This document shows positions 53,613 through 62,888 of a stretch of DNA of 64,000 nt, piece by piece (position 1 is the first letter of the stretch; each line of letters begins with the position of its first letter). A program made the translations under genes and the position numbers. The stretch is from Burkholderia sp. (GTDB taxonomy: Bacteria > Pseudomonadota > Gammaproteobacteria > Burkholderiales > Burkholderiaceae), in assembly GCA_031253835.1 (NCBI GenBank), contig JAIRVP010000001.1, forward strand, positions 16,269-80,268. The letters are read 5' to 3'. Under the pieces are notes generated by a model. The model was not told the origin of the DNA. It saw nothing but the letters and a program-made list of their open reading frames with translations, and did not search any database.

Positions 53613-54110
53613 TTAACCGGCCGCCGCCCGCTGCAGTGCGGCGAGATCGAGCTTCTTCATCGTCATCACCTGCGCCATCACGCGTTCGGCGCGCGCCGCG
53701 TCACCGGTCATCAGTTCGGTCAGCTGCACCGGCACGACCTGCCACGACACGCCGAAGCGATCGCGCAGCCAGCCGCACTGCTGCGCGCGCTCGTCGCCGC
53801 CTTCGGCCAGGCGCGCCCAGTAATGATCGATCTCGTCCTGGTCGCGGCAATTGACGACGAACGACACGGCCGGCGTGATCTGGAACACGGGGCCGCCGTT
53901 CAGCGCGACGAACGCCTGCCCGTCGAGCTCGAACGCGACGGTCATCACCGCGCCCTCCGCGCTGCCGGACGCGTGCGCGCCGGCCTTGCCGTAGCGCGCG
54001 ACGTGCACGATGCGCGCGTGGTCGAACACCGACACGTAGAAGCCGGCCGCCGCCTCGGCGTCGCGGTCGAACCACAGGAACGGCGTGATGCGCTGGATAC
54101 GCGGGTTCAT
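53613..54110 (-). CDS. VOC-superfamily PhnB-like protein
   Basis: A 165-residue glyoxalase-fold protein of the PhnB/3-demethylubiquinone methyltransferase-like type: ITPFLWFDRDAEAAAGFYVSVF, MTVAFELDGQAFVALNGGP, and FVVNCRDQDEIDHYWARLAEGG ... CGWLRDRFGVSWQVVP. It has no assigned reaction in most bacteria. GAGGAGA precedes ATG 54110; a longer frame to 54443 reads into the lipoprotein's terminator and is not real. Confidence 0.87.
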   Translation of the reverse strand: MNPRIQRITPFLWFDRDAEAAAGFYVSVFDHARIVHVARYGKAGAHASGSAEGAVMTVAFELDGQAFVALNGGPVFQITPAVSFVVNCRDQDEIDHYWARLAEGGDERAQQCGWLRDRFGVSWQVVPVQLTELMTGDAARAERVMAQVMTMKKLDLAALQRAAAG

Positions 54111-54219
54111 GGCGTTGTCTCCTCGATGTCGTGCCGGCACGGGTGCCGGTCTTACATCGTAGGCGCTGCGCCCGTGCATGGCAGGAATCCGGTCCGTCGT
54201 ACACGCACGGCGGCCGGAT

Positions 54220-54245
54220 AAAAAAGGGGGCGATCGCTCGCCCCC
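54220..54245 (-). terminator. Intrinsic terminator of the DUF3443 gene
   Basis: 8-bp stem GGGGGCGA/TCGCCCCC (54226-54233, 54238-54245), loop TCGC, six A on the plus strand as the U tract for the minus transcript. Confidence 0.92.
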
Positions 54246-54276
54246 CCTGGTTCCTGCCCGCGGCCGCGCCGCGTCG

Positions 54277-55506
54277 TCAGAACGCGACGAACGGCTGCGC
54301 GCCGCCGCTCGCGGTCTTGTCCATCCCGAAGTAGATCGTCTTGCCGTAGAAGTGCGGCAGGCCGATGTCGAGCCAGCTGGACGAGCCGAACGGGCCCGCG
54401 ATGTCGTTGAACGCGAACGTCGACGAGTTCGAGAACAGCGCATCGGCGTTCGCGACCGGCATCGTCACGGTGCCCGATGCGCCGTTCTGGCCGCTCAGCG
54501 TCGCCGAATAGGCGGTCGTTGCCGCCGGGCAGTAGAACTCCGTATTCCGCGAGCAGACCGTCTGCGCCGAATCGTTGAAGAAATACGCGTTCGAGCCCGT
54601 ATCGAAGAACGCCGTCACGTTGCGCCCCTGGAACGTCGCGCTGACATCGCCCGTCGTGGTCGACGTCATCACCGTCTTCCCGCTCAGGTTCGGCAGGCCG
54701 AACGTCAGCGTCCCGGTCGCGCTCGACTGCCCGTTGCTCGAGATGGCCGGCATCTGCACGCTCACGCCGTCGCTGTTCGCGAAACGATGAACCGGGTTGG
54801 CCACCTGCTGCGCCAGCGGCACGAGCGCCACCGCGCAGCTCGCGTTGTCGCCGTTCGGGCACGCGTAGTAGTTGTTGCTCGACGACGTCGACGTCGCGCA
54901 CGTGGTGCCGCAGTCGTACGGTGCCGGCCCGATGCCGAGGATCCCGTTCGCGCCGAGCGCGCCCGCCGAGTTGGCCGACGCGCCGCCGTTCGTGCACGAG
55001 CTCGGCACGTTCGTCGTCCCGAGGTCGCCGATGATCTGCACGGGCAGCGAGGTCGCCTGCTCGCTGCCGATCGACAGGTCGACCGTGCGCACCGAACCCC
55101 ACGTATAGCTCGACACGAACTTGCCGCACTCGGCGACCGGCGCGCCGCCGCTCGTCACCTGCGGCAGGTTGCCCAGCACGCCCGACACGGCGCTGCCGAC
55201 GAGCCGCAGCCCGTAGGACGCGGTATCGACCAGCACGTTGCTGACGATCTGGCAGTTCGACGTGCCCGGCGCGCAGACCTTCACGCTGACGGTCGGGATG
55301 TTGATCACGTTCGCGACGCCGGTGCCGACCGTGATGACGGCCGTGTTCCCGCTATTGCCGTCCGATCCGCTGTTGCCGTTGTTGCCCGAGTTGTTGCTGT
55401 TGCCGCTGCCGCCGTCGCCGCCGCCGCAGGCCGTCACGAGCACGGCGGTCGCCGCTGCGAGGCCCAGCACGCCGAGCCAGCGCTTGAATGTACGAGGAAT
55501 TCTCAA
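54277..55506 (-). CDS. DUF3443 lipoprotein with retropepsin-like motifs
   Basis: A 409-residue lipoprotein (lipobox VTAC, C27; then a Gly/Ser/Asn-rich spacer). Two aspartyl-protease-like motifs are present: LVDTASYGLRL near residue 93 and AFFDTGSNAYFF near 302, each hydrophobic-D-T-(A/G)-S, spaced as in pepsin-like folds. Many Cys pairs suggest disulfides. Protease activity is not proved for the family; the first motif has Ala for Gly. It starts with TTG at 55506 with GGGAGAG upstream. Neighbour DUF2844 is a recurrent partner. Confidence 0.8.
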   Translation of the reverse strand: MRIPRTFKRWLGVLGLAAATAVLVTACGGGDGGSGNSNNSGNNGNSGSDGNSGNTAVITVGTGVANVINIPTVSVKVCAPGTSNCQIVSNVLVDTASYGLRLVGSAVSGVLGNLPQVTSGGAPVAECGKFVSSYTWGSVRTVDLSIGSEQATSLPVQIIGDLGTTNVPSSCTNGGASANSAGALGANGILGIGPAPYDCGTTCATSTSSSNNYYACPNGDNASCAVALVPLAQQVANPVHRFANSDGVSVQMPAISSNGQSSATGTLTFGLPNLSGKTVMTSTTTGDVSATFQGRNVTAFFDTGSNAYFFNDSAQTVCSRNTEFYCPAATTAYSATLSGQNGASGTVTMPVANADALFSNSSTFAFNDIAGPFGSSSWLDIGLPHFYGKTIYFGMDKTASGGAQPFVAF

Positions 55507-55522
55507 GATCGCTCTCCCGCTG

Positions 55523-56026
55523 TCACTGGATGTCGGTGCCGGCCAGGCCGGCAGGCAGTGCCGCCGGCAGCCACGCCTGACCCGAGAACGCGCCCATGTG
55601 GCCGCCCGTCCGGATCACGAGGCCGCTCGTGTCGACGGCCACGGGTGCACGCCAGCCGCGCGCCTTGTGCGCGGCCTGGACGCCTGCGGTGTACTGCGGG
55701 AAATAGCTGCCGAGCAGCGACGCGAGATCCGGCATCGTCGGCCCGCTCCACGCGAGGCCGAACACGCTGCCGGCGGCCGACGTGTATTCGTGGATGACGG
55801 TGCCCGATCCGAGCGTGATCTCGCGGACGGTATAGCCGGCCGTGCTCGCCTGCACGCCGTCCGCCGAACGCATCGCGCGCTGCAGCGCGCGCACGGTGGC
55901 GCCCTGATCGTCCGCGGGCGGCGACATCGGTGCGCCGCCCAGTTCGGCGTGTGCGTGGACGGCCCACAGCACACCCATTGCAGCCGTCGCATGCGCGACG
56001 GTCCAGCCCAAGCGCTTCAGCTTCAC
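55523..56026 (-). CDS. DUF2844 secreted protein
   Basis: A 167-residue exported protein; signal peptide to about AHA (residue 27), then ELGGAPMSPPADD and YTVREITLGSGTVIHEYTSAAGSVFGLAWSGPTMPDLASLLGSYF, the family core. Role unknown. The GTG at 56026 after GGGGGG is the probable start; a TTG four codons earlier is the only alternative. It precedes the DUF3443 gene by 16 bases, so the two form an operon. Confidence 0.8.
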   Translation of the reverse strand: MKLKRLGWTVAHATAAMGVLWAVHAHAELGGAPMSPPADDQGATVRALQRAMRSADGVQASTAGYTVREITLGSGTVIHEYTSAAGSVFGLAWSGPTMPDLASLLGSYFPQYTAGVQAAHKARGWRAPVAVDTSGLVIRTGGHMGAFSGQAWLPAALPAGLAGTDIQ

Positions 56027-56133
56027 GTTCCCCCCCAAGGGACTGGCTTCGTTGCCGGCGGCGCCGCCGTCGGGCCCGCGCCGCCTGCCAACCTTTGAAT
56101 CGTACGAATGACGCTACGTTGCTGCTGACGCGT

Positions 56134-56164
56134 AGTATGCCTGCTGCGTGTGGCGAAGTGTCAA
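56134..56164 (-). promoter_or_regulatory. Candidate promoter of the DUF2844/DUF3443 operon
   Basis: A perfect TTGACA (56164-56159 on the minus strand) with CATACT (56139-56134) 19 bases on. The spacing is long by two bases, so strength is uncertain. Confidence 0.45.
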
Positions 56165-56180
56165 TTTGACGCAGGATCAC

Positions 56181-56201
56181 GCCGCGCCGCAGGGGCGCGG
56201 C
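56181..56201. repeat. GC-rich hairpin beyond cheZ
   Basis: GCCGCGCC/GGCGCGGC (56181-56188, 56194-56201) with a 5-base loop. It lies about 85 bases after the cheZ stop on the minus strand and may end the che operon; no T tract. Confidence 0.45.
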
Positions 56202-56285
56202 GCGCCCGGGGAAACGAGGCGGGAACGGGCATTGCGCGCATCGGAACCCCCGCGGGACGGGGCGTGCCGATGCGTGCCGGCAGGG

Positions 56286-57017
56286 TCAGAAGCCCAGGCT
56301 CGCGAGCAGGTCGTCGACCTGCCCCTGGTCCTGGACCACGTCGGATTTGCCTTCCGGCGCGATCTGCGGGCCGTTCAGCAGCGACTCGGGGCTGCCGGTC
56401 GGGCTCATCTGCTCGGCCGCGAGCGCGGCCGCGGTGGCCGCGAACTGTTCGCGCCGCTCGGGCGCGATGTTCTCGACGAGCACGGTGAGGAGCTGCTGCT
56501 CGATCAGGTAGACCATGTCCATGATCTTCTTGATGACCTGCCCGGTGAGATCCTGGAAATCCTGCGCGAGCATGATCTCGAGCAGCTGCGCGCTGGTCGC
56601 CGACGTCGACTCGGGCAGCGCGCGCAGGAACGTGCGCGTATCGTCCATCAGCTCGCGCACTTCCGCGTGCTCGATCGGCGCCGCATACCACTGCGCCCAG
56701 CGCGCGTCGAGCGCCTCGGCCTCGTTCTGGATGCGCTCCTGCACCGGCTTCGCGACCTCGATCGCATTCAGCACGCGCACGGCAGCCTGCTCGGTCATCG
56801 TCGCGACGTAGCGCAGCCGGTCGCGCGCATCGGGCACGGCTTCCGCCGCGCGCTCGACATGCTTGTCGAGCCCGAGCTCGCGCATCGAATCGCGCAGCGT
56901 GCGCGTGACATGGCCGATGCGCGCGAGGATGCGGTCGCTCGCGAAATCGGCGCCTTCTGGGTGGCTGTCGGCACTGAACCCCGCGCCGGCGAGCGCCGCA
57001 TGGATCGGCTCGTTCAC
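56286..57017 (-). CDS. cheZ: CheY-P phosphatase
   Basis: Removes phosphate from CheY-P, ending the tumble signal. The 243-residue product is almost all helical; the catalytic motif QDFQDLTGQ (with Q in place of the water-directing residue) and C-terminal CheY-binding peptide QVDDLLASLGF are present. GTG start at 57017 lies one base after the cheY stop (TGA C GTG), so it is coupled to cheY. Confidence 0.93.
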   Translation of the reverse strand: MNEPIHAALAGAGFSADSHPEGADFASDRILARIGHVTRTLRDSMRELGLDKHVERAAEAVPDARDRLRYVATMTEQAAVRVLNAIEVAKPVQERIQNEAEALDARWAQWYAAPIEHAEVRELMDDTRTFLRALPESTSATSAQLLEIMLAQDFQDLTGQVIKKIMDMVYLIEQQLLTVLVENIAPERREQFAATAAALAAEQMSPTGSPESLLNGPQIAPEGKSDVVQDQGQVDDLLASLGF

Positions 57018-57018
57018 G

Positions 57019-57414
57019 TCAGCTCCCGGCCTTCGCCATCTTGTCGATGATCTTGTTCAGCTTCTCGTCGAGCGTCGCGGCCGTGAACGGTTTCACGACG
57101 TAGCCGCTCGCGCCGGCCTGCGCGGCCGCGATGATGTTCTCCTTCTTCGACTCGGCCGTGACCATCAGCACCGGCAGGTGCGTGAGCGTCGCGTCCGCGC
57201 GGATTTCCTTCAGCATCGCGAGGCCGTCGAGGTTCGGCATGTTCCAGTCCGAGATCACGAAGTCGTAGCCGCCGCCGCGCAGCCGCGCGAGGCCGGCCAG
57301 GCCGTCCTCGGCCTCATCGACGTTCGAATAGCCCAGTTCCTTGAGCAGGTTGCGGACGATCCGGCGCATCGTCGGGAAATCGTCCACCACCAGGATTTTC
57401 ATGCTCTTGTCCAT
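57019..57414 (-). CDS. cheY: Chemotaxis response regulator
   Basis: A 131-residue single-domain response regulator that binds the flagellar motor switch when phosphorylated by CheA. D11/D12 and the phospho-accepting D56 (VISDWNMP), T86 and K108 (VVKPF) are all present. GGAAAGGAACGACG precedes the ATG at 57414. It sits between cheB and cheZ. Confidence 0.96.
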   Translation of the reverse strand: MDKSMKILVVDDFPTMRRIVRNLLKELGYSNVDEAEDGLAGLARLRGGGYDFVISDWNMPNLDGLAMLKEIRADATLTHLPVLMVTAESKKENIIAAAQAGASGYVVKPFTAATLDEKLNKIIDKMAKAGS

Positions 57415-57481
57415 CGTCGTTCCTTTCCAGATTCGTTTCCGTCGGGACGCGTATCGTGGCACGCGCCCCGTGACATTCCAT

Positions 57482-58573
57482 TCAAACGCGCTGCACGCGG
57501 TCGCCCATCGTCGCCAGGCGCGCCATCACGCGGCGGCTCATGTCGGCGAGCGGCGCGATCTCGTCCGCGCCGCCGAGCGCGATCGCCTCGCGCGGCATCC
57601 CGAACACGATGCAGCTTGCTTCGTCCTGCGCGAACGTGTGAGCGCCCGCGCGTTTCATTTCCAGCAGGCCGGCCGCGCCGTCGCGGCCCATCCCGGTGAG
57701 GATCACGCCGATCGCGTTCTTGCCCGCGTGCGTCGCCGCCGAGCGGAACAGCACGTCGACCGACGGGCGGTGCCGGTTCACCGGCGGCTCGTCCGACAGT
57801 TGCGCAATATAGTTCGCGCCGCTTCTCGCGAGCAACAGGTGCGCGTGGCCCGGCGCGATGTACGCATGGCCCGGCAGCACGCGTTCGCCGTGCTCGGCTT
57901 CCTTCACCGCGATCCGGCACAGGCCGTTCAGCCGCTGCGCGAACGACTTCGTGAAGCCCGGCGGCATGTGCTGCGCGATCAGCACGGCCGGCGCATCCGG
58001 CGGCAGCGGCGTCAGCACTTCGCGGATCGCCTCGGTGCCGCCCGTCGACGCGCCGATGATGATCAGCTTCTCGGTACTGACGAGCGGGTTGTTGATCATC
58101 GGCGCGGCCGCGTGGCTGTCCGCCGCGCGTGCGACGGCCTGCGGCTGCGGCGCCTGGCGCACGCGCGCGCGCGACGCCGCGCGGATCTTGTCGGCCAGCT
58201 TTTCCGCGTAGTCGAGCATCCCGTCGCGAATCCCGACGCGCGGCTTCGTGACGAAATCCACCGCGCCGAGTTCGAGCGCGCGCAGCGTGATTTCCGAGCC
58301 GCGCTCGGTCAGCGACGACACCATCACGACCGGCATCGGCCGCAGGCGCATCAGCTTCTCGAGGAAGTCGAGCCCATCCATGCGCGGCATTTCGACGTCG
58401 AGCGTGAGCACGTCGGGGTTGTGCTGCTTGATGAGCTCGCGCGCGACGAGCGGATCGGGCGCGGTCGCGCACACCGTCATGTCGGGCTGGCTGTTGATGA
58501 TCTCGGTCATCAGGCTGCGGATCAGCGCCGAATCGTCGACGCACAATACTTTGATCTTCTGCACTGCGGTCAT
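57482..58573 (-). CDS. cheB: Chemoreceptor methylesterase/deamidase
   Basis: Removes methyl groups from, and deamidates, chemoreceptors. The 363-residue product has a receiver domain (D59 in [12 protein letters not shown]), a Pro/Ala linker near 137-160, and the esterase domain with [11 protein letters not shown] (catalytic Ser), AQHMPPGFT (His) and [12 protein letters not shown] (Asp). The ATG at 58573 overlaps the cheD stop by four bases. Confidence 0.96.
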   Translation of the reverse strand: MTAVQKIKVLCVDDSALIRSLMTEIINSQPDMTVCATAPDPLVARELIKQHNPDVLTLDVEMPRMDGLDFLEKLMRLRPMPVVMVSSLTERGSEITLRALELGAVDFVTKPRVGIRDGMLDYAEKLADKIRAASRARVRQAPQPQAVARAADSHAAAPMINNPLVSTEKLIIIGASTGGTEAIREVLTPLPPDAPAVLIAQHMPPGFTKSFAQRLNGLCRIAVKEAEHGERVLPGHAYIAPGHAHLLLARSGANYIAQLSDEPPVNRHRPSVDVLFRSAATHAGKNAIGVILTGMGRDGAAGLLEMKRAGAHTFAQDEASCIVFGMPREAIALGGADEIAPLADMSRRVMARLATMGDRVQRV

Positions 58574-59331
58574 GCCTCCTGCTTTCTTGATAGGTTCGCC
58601 GCATGCGGGCTCCCGGCGTACGGGTTCGCCGCCCGCACGCCGCCGGAGCCGGCCGGCGCCGCGCCGCGCGCGCCGAACAGCTCGATGCGCGGACGCGCCG
58701 GCTGCGGCGCCGCCGGCCGCTTCGCCGCGAACAGCTCGACCTGCGGACGCGGCCGTGCGGCGCGGGCGCGATCGGCCTCGCGCGCGAGCGCGGCTTCGCG
58801 CTCGGTGACGCCCGGCACCTGCAGCCGCAGCTTCTTCACCATCGCGCGCCCGCTGTTCGGCATGAACGCGACCTTGCGCGGGTGGACGCCCTGCAGGTCT
58901 TCCGCGGTGATGCGGATGCGCTCGAGCGCGAGATAGCGGCGCACGAAATCCGCGTTGCGATCGCCGATGTTGATCGTCGTCATCCCGGCCAGCACGGCCG
59001 CGCCGCCGCACCCCTTCGCCTCGATCCGTTCGCGGCGCCCGCCGGCCTTGATCAGTTCGTTGATCAGCACTTCCATCGCATACGCGCCGTAGCGCATCGA
59101 TTCCGACGCGGCCGCGCCCGGGTCGGCGCCGTCGTCCGGCAGCATGAAGTGGTTCATCCCGCCGATCCGCGCATACGGGTCGTGCAGGCACGCGGCGACG
59201 CACGAGCCGAGCACGGTCATCAGCACCATGTCCTCGGACGTCGTGTAGAACTCGTTCGGCAACAGCTTCACGCCGGGCAGGCCGAAGTGGTTGTCGAAGT
59301 AGCGATTGGTCGCGATCGGCAGTGCGCTCAT
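58570..59331 (-). CDS. cheD: Chemoreceptor glutamine deamidase, long form
   Basis: Deamidates receptor Gln residues and modulates adaptation. The 253-residue product keeps the Cys-His catalytic pair (C44 in [12 protein letters not shown]61 in GGMNHFMLP). After about residue 190 comes a long Ala/Pro/Arg-rich tail with a duplicated linear motif, RPQVELFAA and RPRIELFGA, roughly 20 residues apart. Typical CheD proteins are about 160-200 residues. It overlaps both cheR and cheB by four bases. Confidence 0.93.
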   Translation of the reverse strand: MSALPIATNRYFDNHFGLPGVKLLPNEFYTTSEDMVLMTVLGSCVAACLHDPYARIGGMNHFMLPDDGADPGAAASESMRYGAYAMEVLINELIKAGGRRERIEAKGCGGAAVLAGMTTINIGDRNADFVRRYLALERIRITAEDLQGVHPRKVAFMPNSGRAMVKKLRLQVPGVTEREAALAREADRARAARPRPQVELFAAKRPAAPQPARPRIELFGARGAAPAGSGGVRAANPYAGSPHAANLSRKQEA

Positions 59332-60320
59332 CCGCGATCTCCATAGGCAGGCACGGCGCCCGCGGCCCGCGCCCGCACCGGCGACGGCATCGGGGCCGCC
59401 GCAGGCGCCTGCGCGCCACGCGGCCGCGCACCCTGCGCGGCGTCGCGTGTCAGTTCGTACACCGTCTGCCCGCGCAGCCGGAACGCCTGCGACACATACG
59501 TGAAGTTTTCCGAATGGCCGGCGAACAGCAGCCCGCCCGGCTTCACGAGCGGCTCGAAGCGCGACAGCACCTGCCCCTGCGTCGGCTTGTCGAAATAGAT
59601 CATCACGTTGCGGCAGAAGATCGCGTCGAACGGCTTCCCGATCCCGTAGTCGGCATCGGTCAGGTTCAGCTGCTCGAAGCGGATCATCGCGCGCAGCTCG
59701 GGGCGCACCTTCACGCGGCCGGCCTGCGGGCCCGTGCCCTTCAGGAAGAAGCGCTTCAGCCGCTCGGGCGACAGGTGCTTGACCTGGTCGTACGTATAGA
59801 TGCCGGCTTCCGCCTTCGCGAGCACCTGCGTGTCGAGATCGGTCGCGAGGATCGACGCGCCGCGCGCCGCCGAATCGCCGAGCGCCTCGATCAGCGTGAT
59901 CGCGATCGAATACGGCTCCTCGCCGGTCGACGCCGCCGAACACCAGACCGACACCGGCGCCGGCCGCCCTTTCACGAAATCCGACAGGATCGGGAAATGG
60001 TGCGACTCGCGGAAGAACGCGGTCAGGTTGGTCGTCAGCGCGTTGGTGAACGCTTCCCACTCGAGCGGATCGTCTTCCTGCTCGAGCAGGTCGAGGTAGT
60101 CGCGGAACGTGTCGAGGCTGCGTGCCCGCAGCCGCCGCGCGAGACGGCTGTACGCCATGTCGCGCTTGTGCTCGGACAGCGAGATCCCCGCGCGTTGGTG
60201 GATCAGCGCGCGGATGCGTGCGAAATCCGCGCCCGTGAACGCGAAGTCGCGCCCCGGCTCGCCCGCGCGGGGCGACGCATCCGGTGCATCGGGTCGAAAC
60301 GGCGCGCGCGCGTGCGGCAT
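59328..60320 (-). CDS. cheR: Chemoreceptor methyltransferase
   Basis: Methylates receptor Glu residues with SAM. The 330-residue product has the N-terminal helical domain ([32 protein letters not shown]) and SAM domain with [19 protein letters not shown] and [14 protein letters not shown]. The C-terminal ~45 residues are a low-complexity Ala/Pro/Arg tail. GGAG precedes the ATG; the receptor stop is three bases away. Confidence 0.95.
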   Translation of the reverse strand: MPHARAPFRPDAPDASPRAGEPGRDFAFTGADFARIRALIHQRAGISLSEHKRDMAYSRLARRLRARSLDTFRDYLDLLEQEDDPLEWEAFTNALTTNLTAFFRESHHFPILSDFVKGRPAPVSVWCSAASTGEEPYSIAITLIEALGDSAARGASILATDLDTQVLAKAEAGIYTYDQVKHLSPERLKRFFLKGTGPQAGRVKVRPELRAMIRFEQLNLTDADYGIGKPFDAIFCRNVMIYFDKPTQGQVLSRFEPLVKPGGLLFAGHSENFTYVSQAFRLRGQTVYELTRDAAQGARPRGAQAPAAAPMPSPVRARAAGAVPAYGDRG

Positions 60321-60323
60321 GGT

Positions 60324-62288
60324 TTAGAAGGTCTCCCAGTCGTCGTCGGACGTGCCGGCTGCGGCCAGCGCCGGCTTCTCGCCGTTCAGCGCCGGGCGCA
60401 CGAGCGCGGGCTTCGCGGCCGGCTTGTCCGCCGGTGCGGCCGACTTCGCGAGGCGCGGGCCGTAGCCGCCTGCGGCGGTGCCGCGGGAAGCCGGGGCCTC
60501 CTTCTGCGTGCGCGCAGCGGTGTCGGCCGCGCGCTTCGGTTCGTGGCTGGCGCCCGACGCCGCCGCACGCGATGCCGGCGCGGCACGGCGGGCCGGTTGC
60601 GCAGCCGCCTGCGGGGCCGGCAGCGCGGCGACCGGCGCCGCGTCGTAACGCGGCTCCGACGGCAGTGCCGGCACGGCCGCCGGTTCATGCGCGACCGGCC
60701 GCGCGGCACTGTACGCCGGCGCGAGCACGATGCCGCCCGCGACGCGCCAGCCCGACACGATCGCCTTCATCTGGCGCGTCTGCTCCTCGAGCGACGCGGC
60801 CGCGGCCGCGGCCTGCTCGACGAGCGCCGCGTTCTGCTGCGTGACCGAATCCATCTGGCCGACCGCGCGGTGGACCTGCTCGATGCCCGTCGACTGCTCG
60901 TCGGACGCGGCGCTGATCTCGCCCATGATGTCGGTCACGCGGCGCACGGCCTGCACGATCTCGTCCATCGTCGAGCCCGCGCGCGACACGAGCGCCGACC
61001 CGCTTTCGACCTTCCCGGCCGAATCGCCGATCAGCTGCTTGATTTCCTTCGCGGCGCTCGCGCTGCGCTGCGCGAGCGAGCGCACCTCGCCCGCGACGAC
61101 CGCGAAGCCGCGACCCTGCTCGCCCGCACGTGCGGCTTCGACCGCCGCGTTCAGCGCGAGGATGTTGGTCTGGAACGCGATGCCCTCGATCGTGCCGATG
61201 ATGTCGACGACCTTGCCCGAGCTCGCCGCGATGTCCTGCATCGTCGACACGACCTGGCCGACCACGTCGCCGCCCTGCGTCGCGATGTCCGACGCGTTCA
61301 CCGCGAGCTGGCTCGCCTGCCGCGCGTTCTCCGCGTTCTGCCGTACGGTGCCCGTCAGCTGCTCCATGCTCGATGCGGTTTCCTGCAGCGACGCGGCCTG
61401 CTCCTCGGTGCGCTGCGACAGGTCGATGTTGCCGGTCGCGATCTCGCGCGCGCCGACGTCGATCGACTCGGTGCCGCGATGCACGGCCTGCACCATCGTC
61501 GTGACGGCGTCCTGCATCCGCTTGATGCCGCCGAACAGGCGGCCGATCTCGTTCGTGCTGAACACGTTCACCGGGTGCGTGAGGTCGCCGCCGGCGATGC
61601 GCTCGAAGTGCGCGATCGCGTCCTCGAGCGGCTTCACGATCAGCCCGCGCAGCACGAAGCGGATCGCGATCACGATGACGAACGCGATCGCGATGCCGGC
61701 CGCGATCAGCGCGACCATCAGCGAGATCTGCGACTGCGTCGCGGCCTGGCGTTCTTCCGCGCGCTTCTGCAGCGACGCGACCACGGCCGACGCGGCCTGG
61801 TCGTACGCGACGAACATCGGGCTGATCTTGGTGTCGGCGATCGCGTGGTACCCGGCCATGTCGCCGGCGCGCGCGGCCGTGAACTCCGGCTCGACGCCTT
61901 CCTTCACGATCGTCGTGTAGCGCGCGGTGAGTTCGTCGACGAGCGCCTGCTCGACGCCAAGCTTCGGCGTCGACTGGAACGCCTGCCAGTTCTGGTTCGA
62001 CTTGTCGAACAGCACCTGCGCGCGGTCGAGCACCTTGGCCGCTTCGGCCGTGTTGCCGGCTTCCGTCAGCGAGCGGAAACGGTCGAGCGACACGCGCGCG
62101 CGCAGCAGGTACGACGACGTGTCGTCGAGCGTGTGGATCGCCGGCAGGTCGACGTGCGCGATCTCGTCGAGCGAGCGGCTCGCATGATTCAGCGCGTAGA
62201 GGCCGAGCCCGCCGACCGCGGCGGCCAGGCACACGAGGATGAGTCCGACCGCCGTGAGCGTCGTGCGGATCGACCAGTTATGCAACAT
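60324..62288 (-). CDS. Methyl-accepting chemotaxis protein with CheR/CheB-binding tail
   Basis: A 654-residue Tar/Tsr-like receptor: TM1 (about 9-31), periplasmic four-helix bundle (32-188), TM2 (about 190-214), HAMP, and the signalling hairpin with the conserved tip [36 protein letters not shown]. Methylation helices flank it. A long Ala/Pro-rich linker ends in the pentapeptide DWETF, like the NWETF tether for CheR and CheB. GGGAGA precedes ATG. The ligand is unknown. Confidence 0.93.
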   Translation of the reverse strand: MLHNWSIRTTLTAVGLILVCLAAAVGGLGLYALNHASRSLDEIAHVDLPAIHTLDDTSSYLLRARVSLDRFRSLTEAGNTAEAAKVLDRAQVLFDKSNQNWQAFQSTPKLGVEQALVDELTARYTTIVKEGVEPEFTAARAGDMAGYHAIADTKISPMFVAYDQAASAVVASLQKRAEERQAATQSQISLMVALIAAGIAIAFVIVIAIRFVLRGLIVKPLEDAIAHFERIAGGDLTHPVNVFSTNEIGRLFGGIKRMQDAVTTMVQAVHRGTESIDVGAREIATGNIDLSQRTEEQAASLQETASSMEQLTGTVRQNAENARQASQLAVNASDIATQGGDVVGQVVSTMQDIAASSGKVVDIIGTIEGIAFQTNILALNAAVEAARAGEQGRGFAVVAGEVRSLAQRSASAAKEIKQLIGDSAGKVESGSALVSRAGSTMDEIVQAVRRVTDIMGEISAASDEQSTGIEQVHRAVGQMDSVTQQNAALVEQAAAAAASLEEQTRQMKAIVSGWRVAGGIVLAPAYSAARPVAHEPAAVPALPSEPRYDAAPVAALPAPQAAAQPARRAAPASRAAASGASHEPKRAADTAARTQKEAPASRGTAAGGYGPRLAKSAAPADKPAAKPALVRPALNGEKPALAAAGTSDDDWETF

Positions 62289-62325
62289 TGCAGATTCTCC
62301 CGAAATTGCTGCGCGCGCGGCGCGC

Positions 62326-62859
62326 TTACCCGCCGAGCGTCTCGATCAGCGCCATTTCACGGCTCGACATCAGCTTCTCGATGTCCATCAGGATCAGCAT
62401 CCGGCCGTCGACCGTGCCGAGGCCCGTCAGGTACTCGGTCGTCAGCGTCGCGCCGAATTCCGGCGCCGGCATGATCTGGTCGGTCTGCAGCGTCAGCACG
62501 TCCGACACGCCGTCGACCACCATCCCGACCACGCGATGCGCGACGTTCAGGATGATCACGACGGTCTGGTGGTCGTACTCGACACGGCCGAGATGGAACT
62601 TGATCCGCATGTCGACGATCGGCACGATGATCCCGCGCAGGTTGATCACGCCCTTGATGAACTCCGGCGCGTTCGCGATGCGCGTGACGCTGTCGTAGCC
62701 GCGGATTTCCTGCACTTTCAGGATGTCGATCCCGTATTCCTCGTCGCCGAGCGTGAACACGAGGAATTCCTGGCCCGTCGCGTCGCCCTGCTCCGCGTCG
62801 CGGCGGCTGTTTGCCGCGTTCGCCGCGGCCGGATTGATCATTTGGACTTCAGCAGACAC
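62326..62859 (-). CDS. cheW: Chemotaxis coupling protein
   Basis: Links receptors to CheA. The 177-residue CheW has its SH3-like core: [47 protein letters not shown], and [12 protein letters not shown] ~30-residue Asn/Ala-rich N-extension precedes it. GTG at 62859, with GGGGG upstream, is the likely start (MSAEVQMIN). Confidence 0.93.
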   Translation of the reverse strand: MSAEVQMINPAAANAANSRRDAEQGDATGQEFLVFTLGDEEYGIDILKVQEIRGYDSVTRIANAPEFIKGVINLRGIIVPIVDMRIKFHLGRVEYDHQTVVIILNVAHRVVGMVVDGVSDVLTLQTDQIMPAPEFGATLTTEYLTGLGTVDGRMLILMDIEKLMSSREMALIETLGG

Positions 62860-62888
62860 GTTTGCCCCCAATCGGTTGATGGCGAGAG

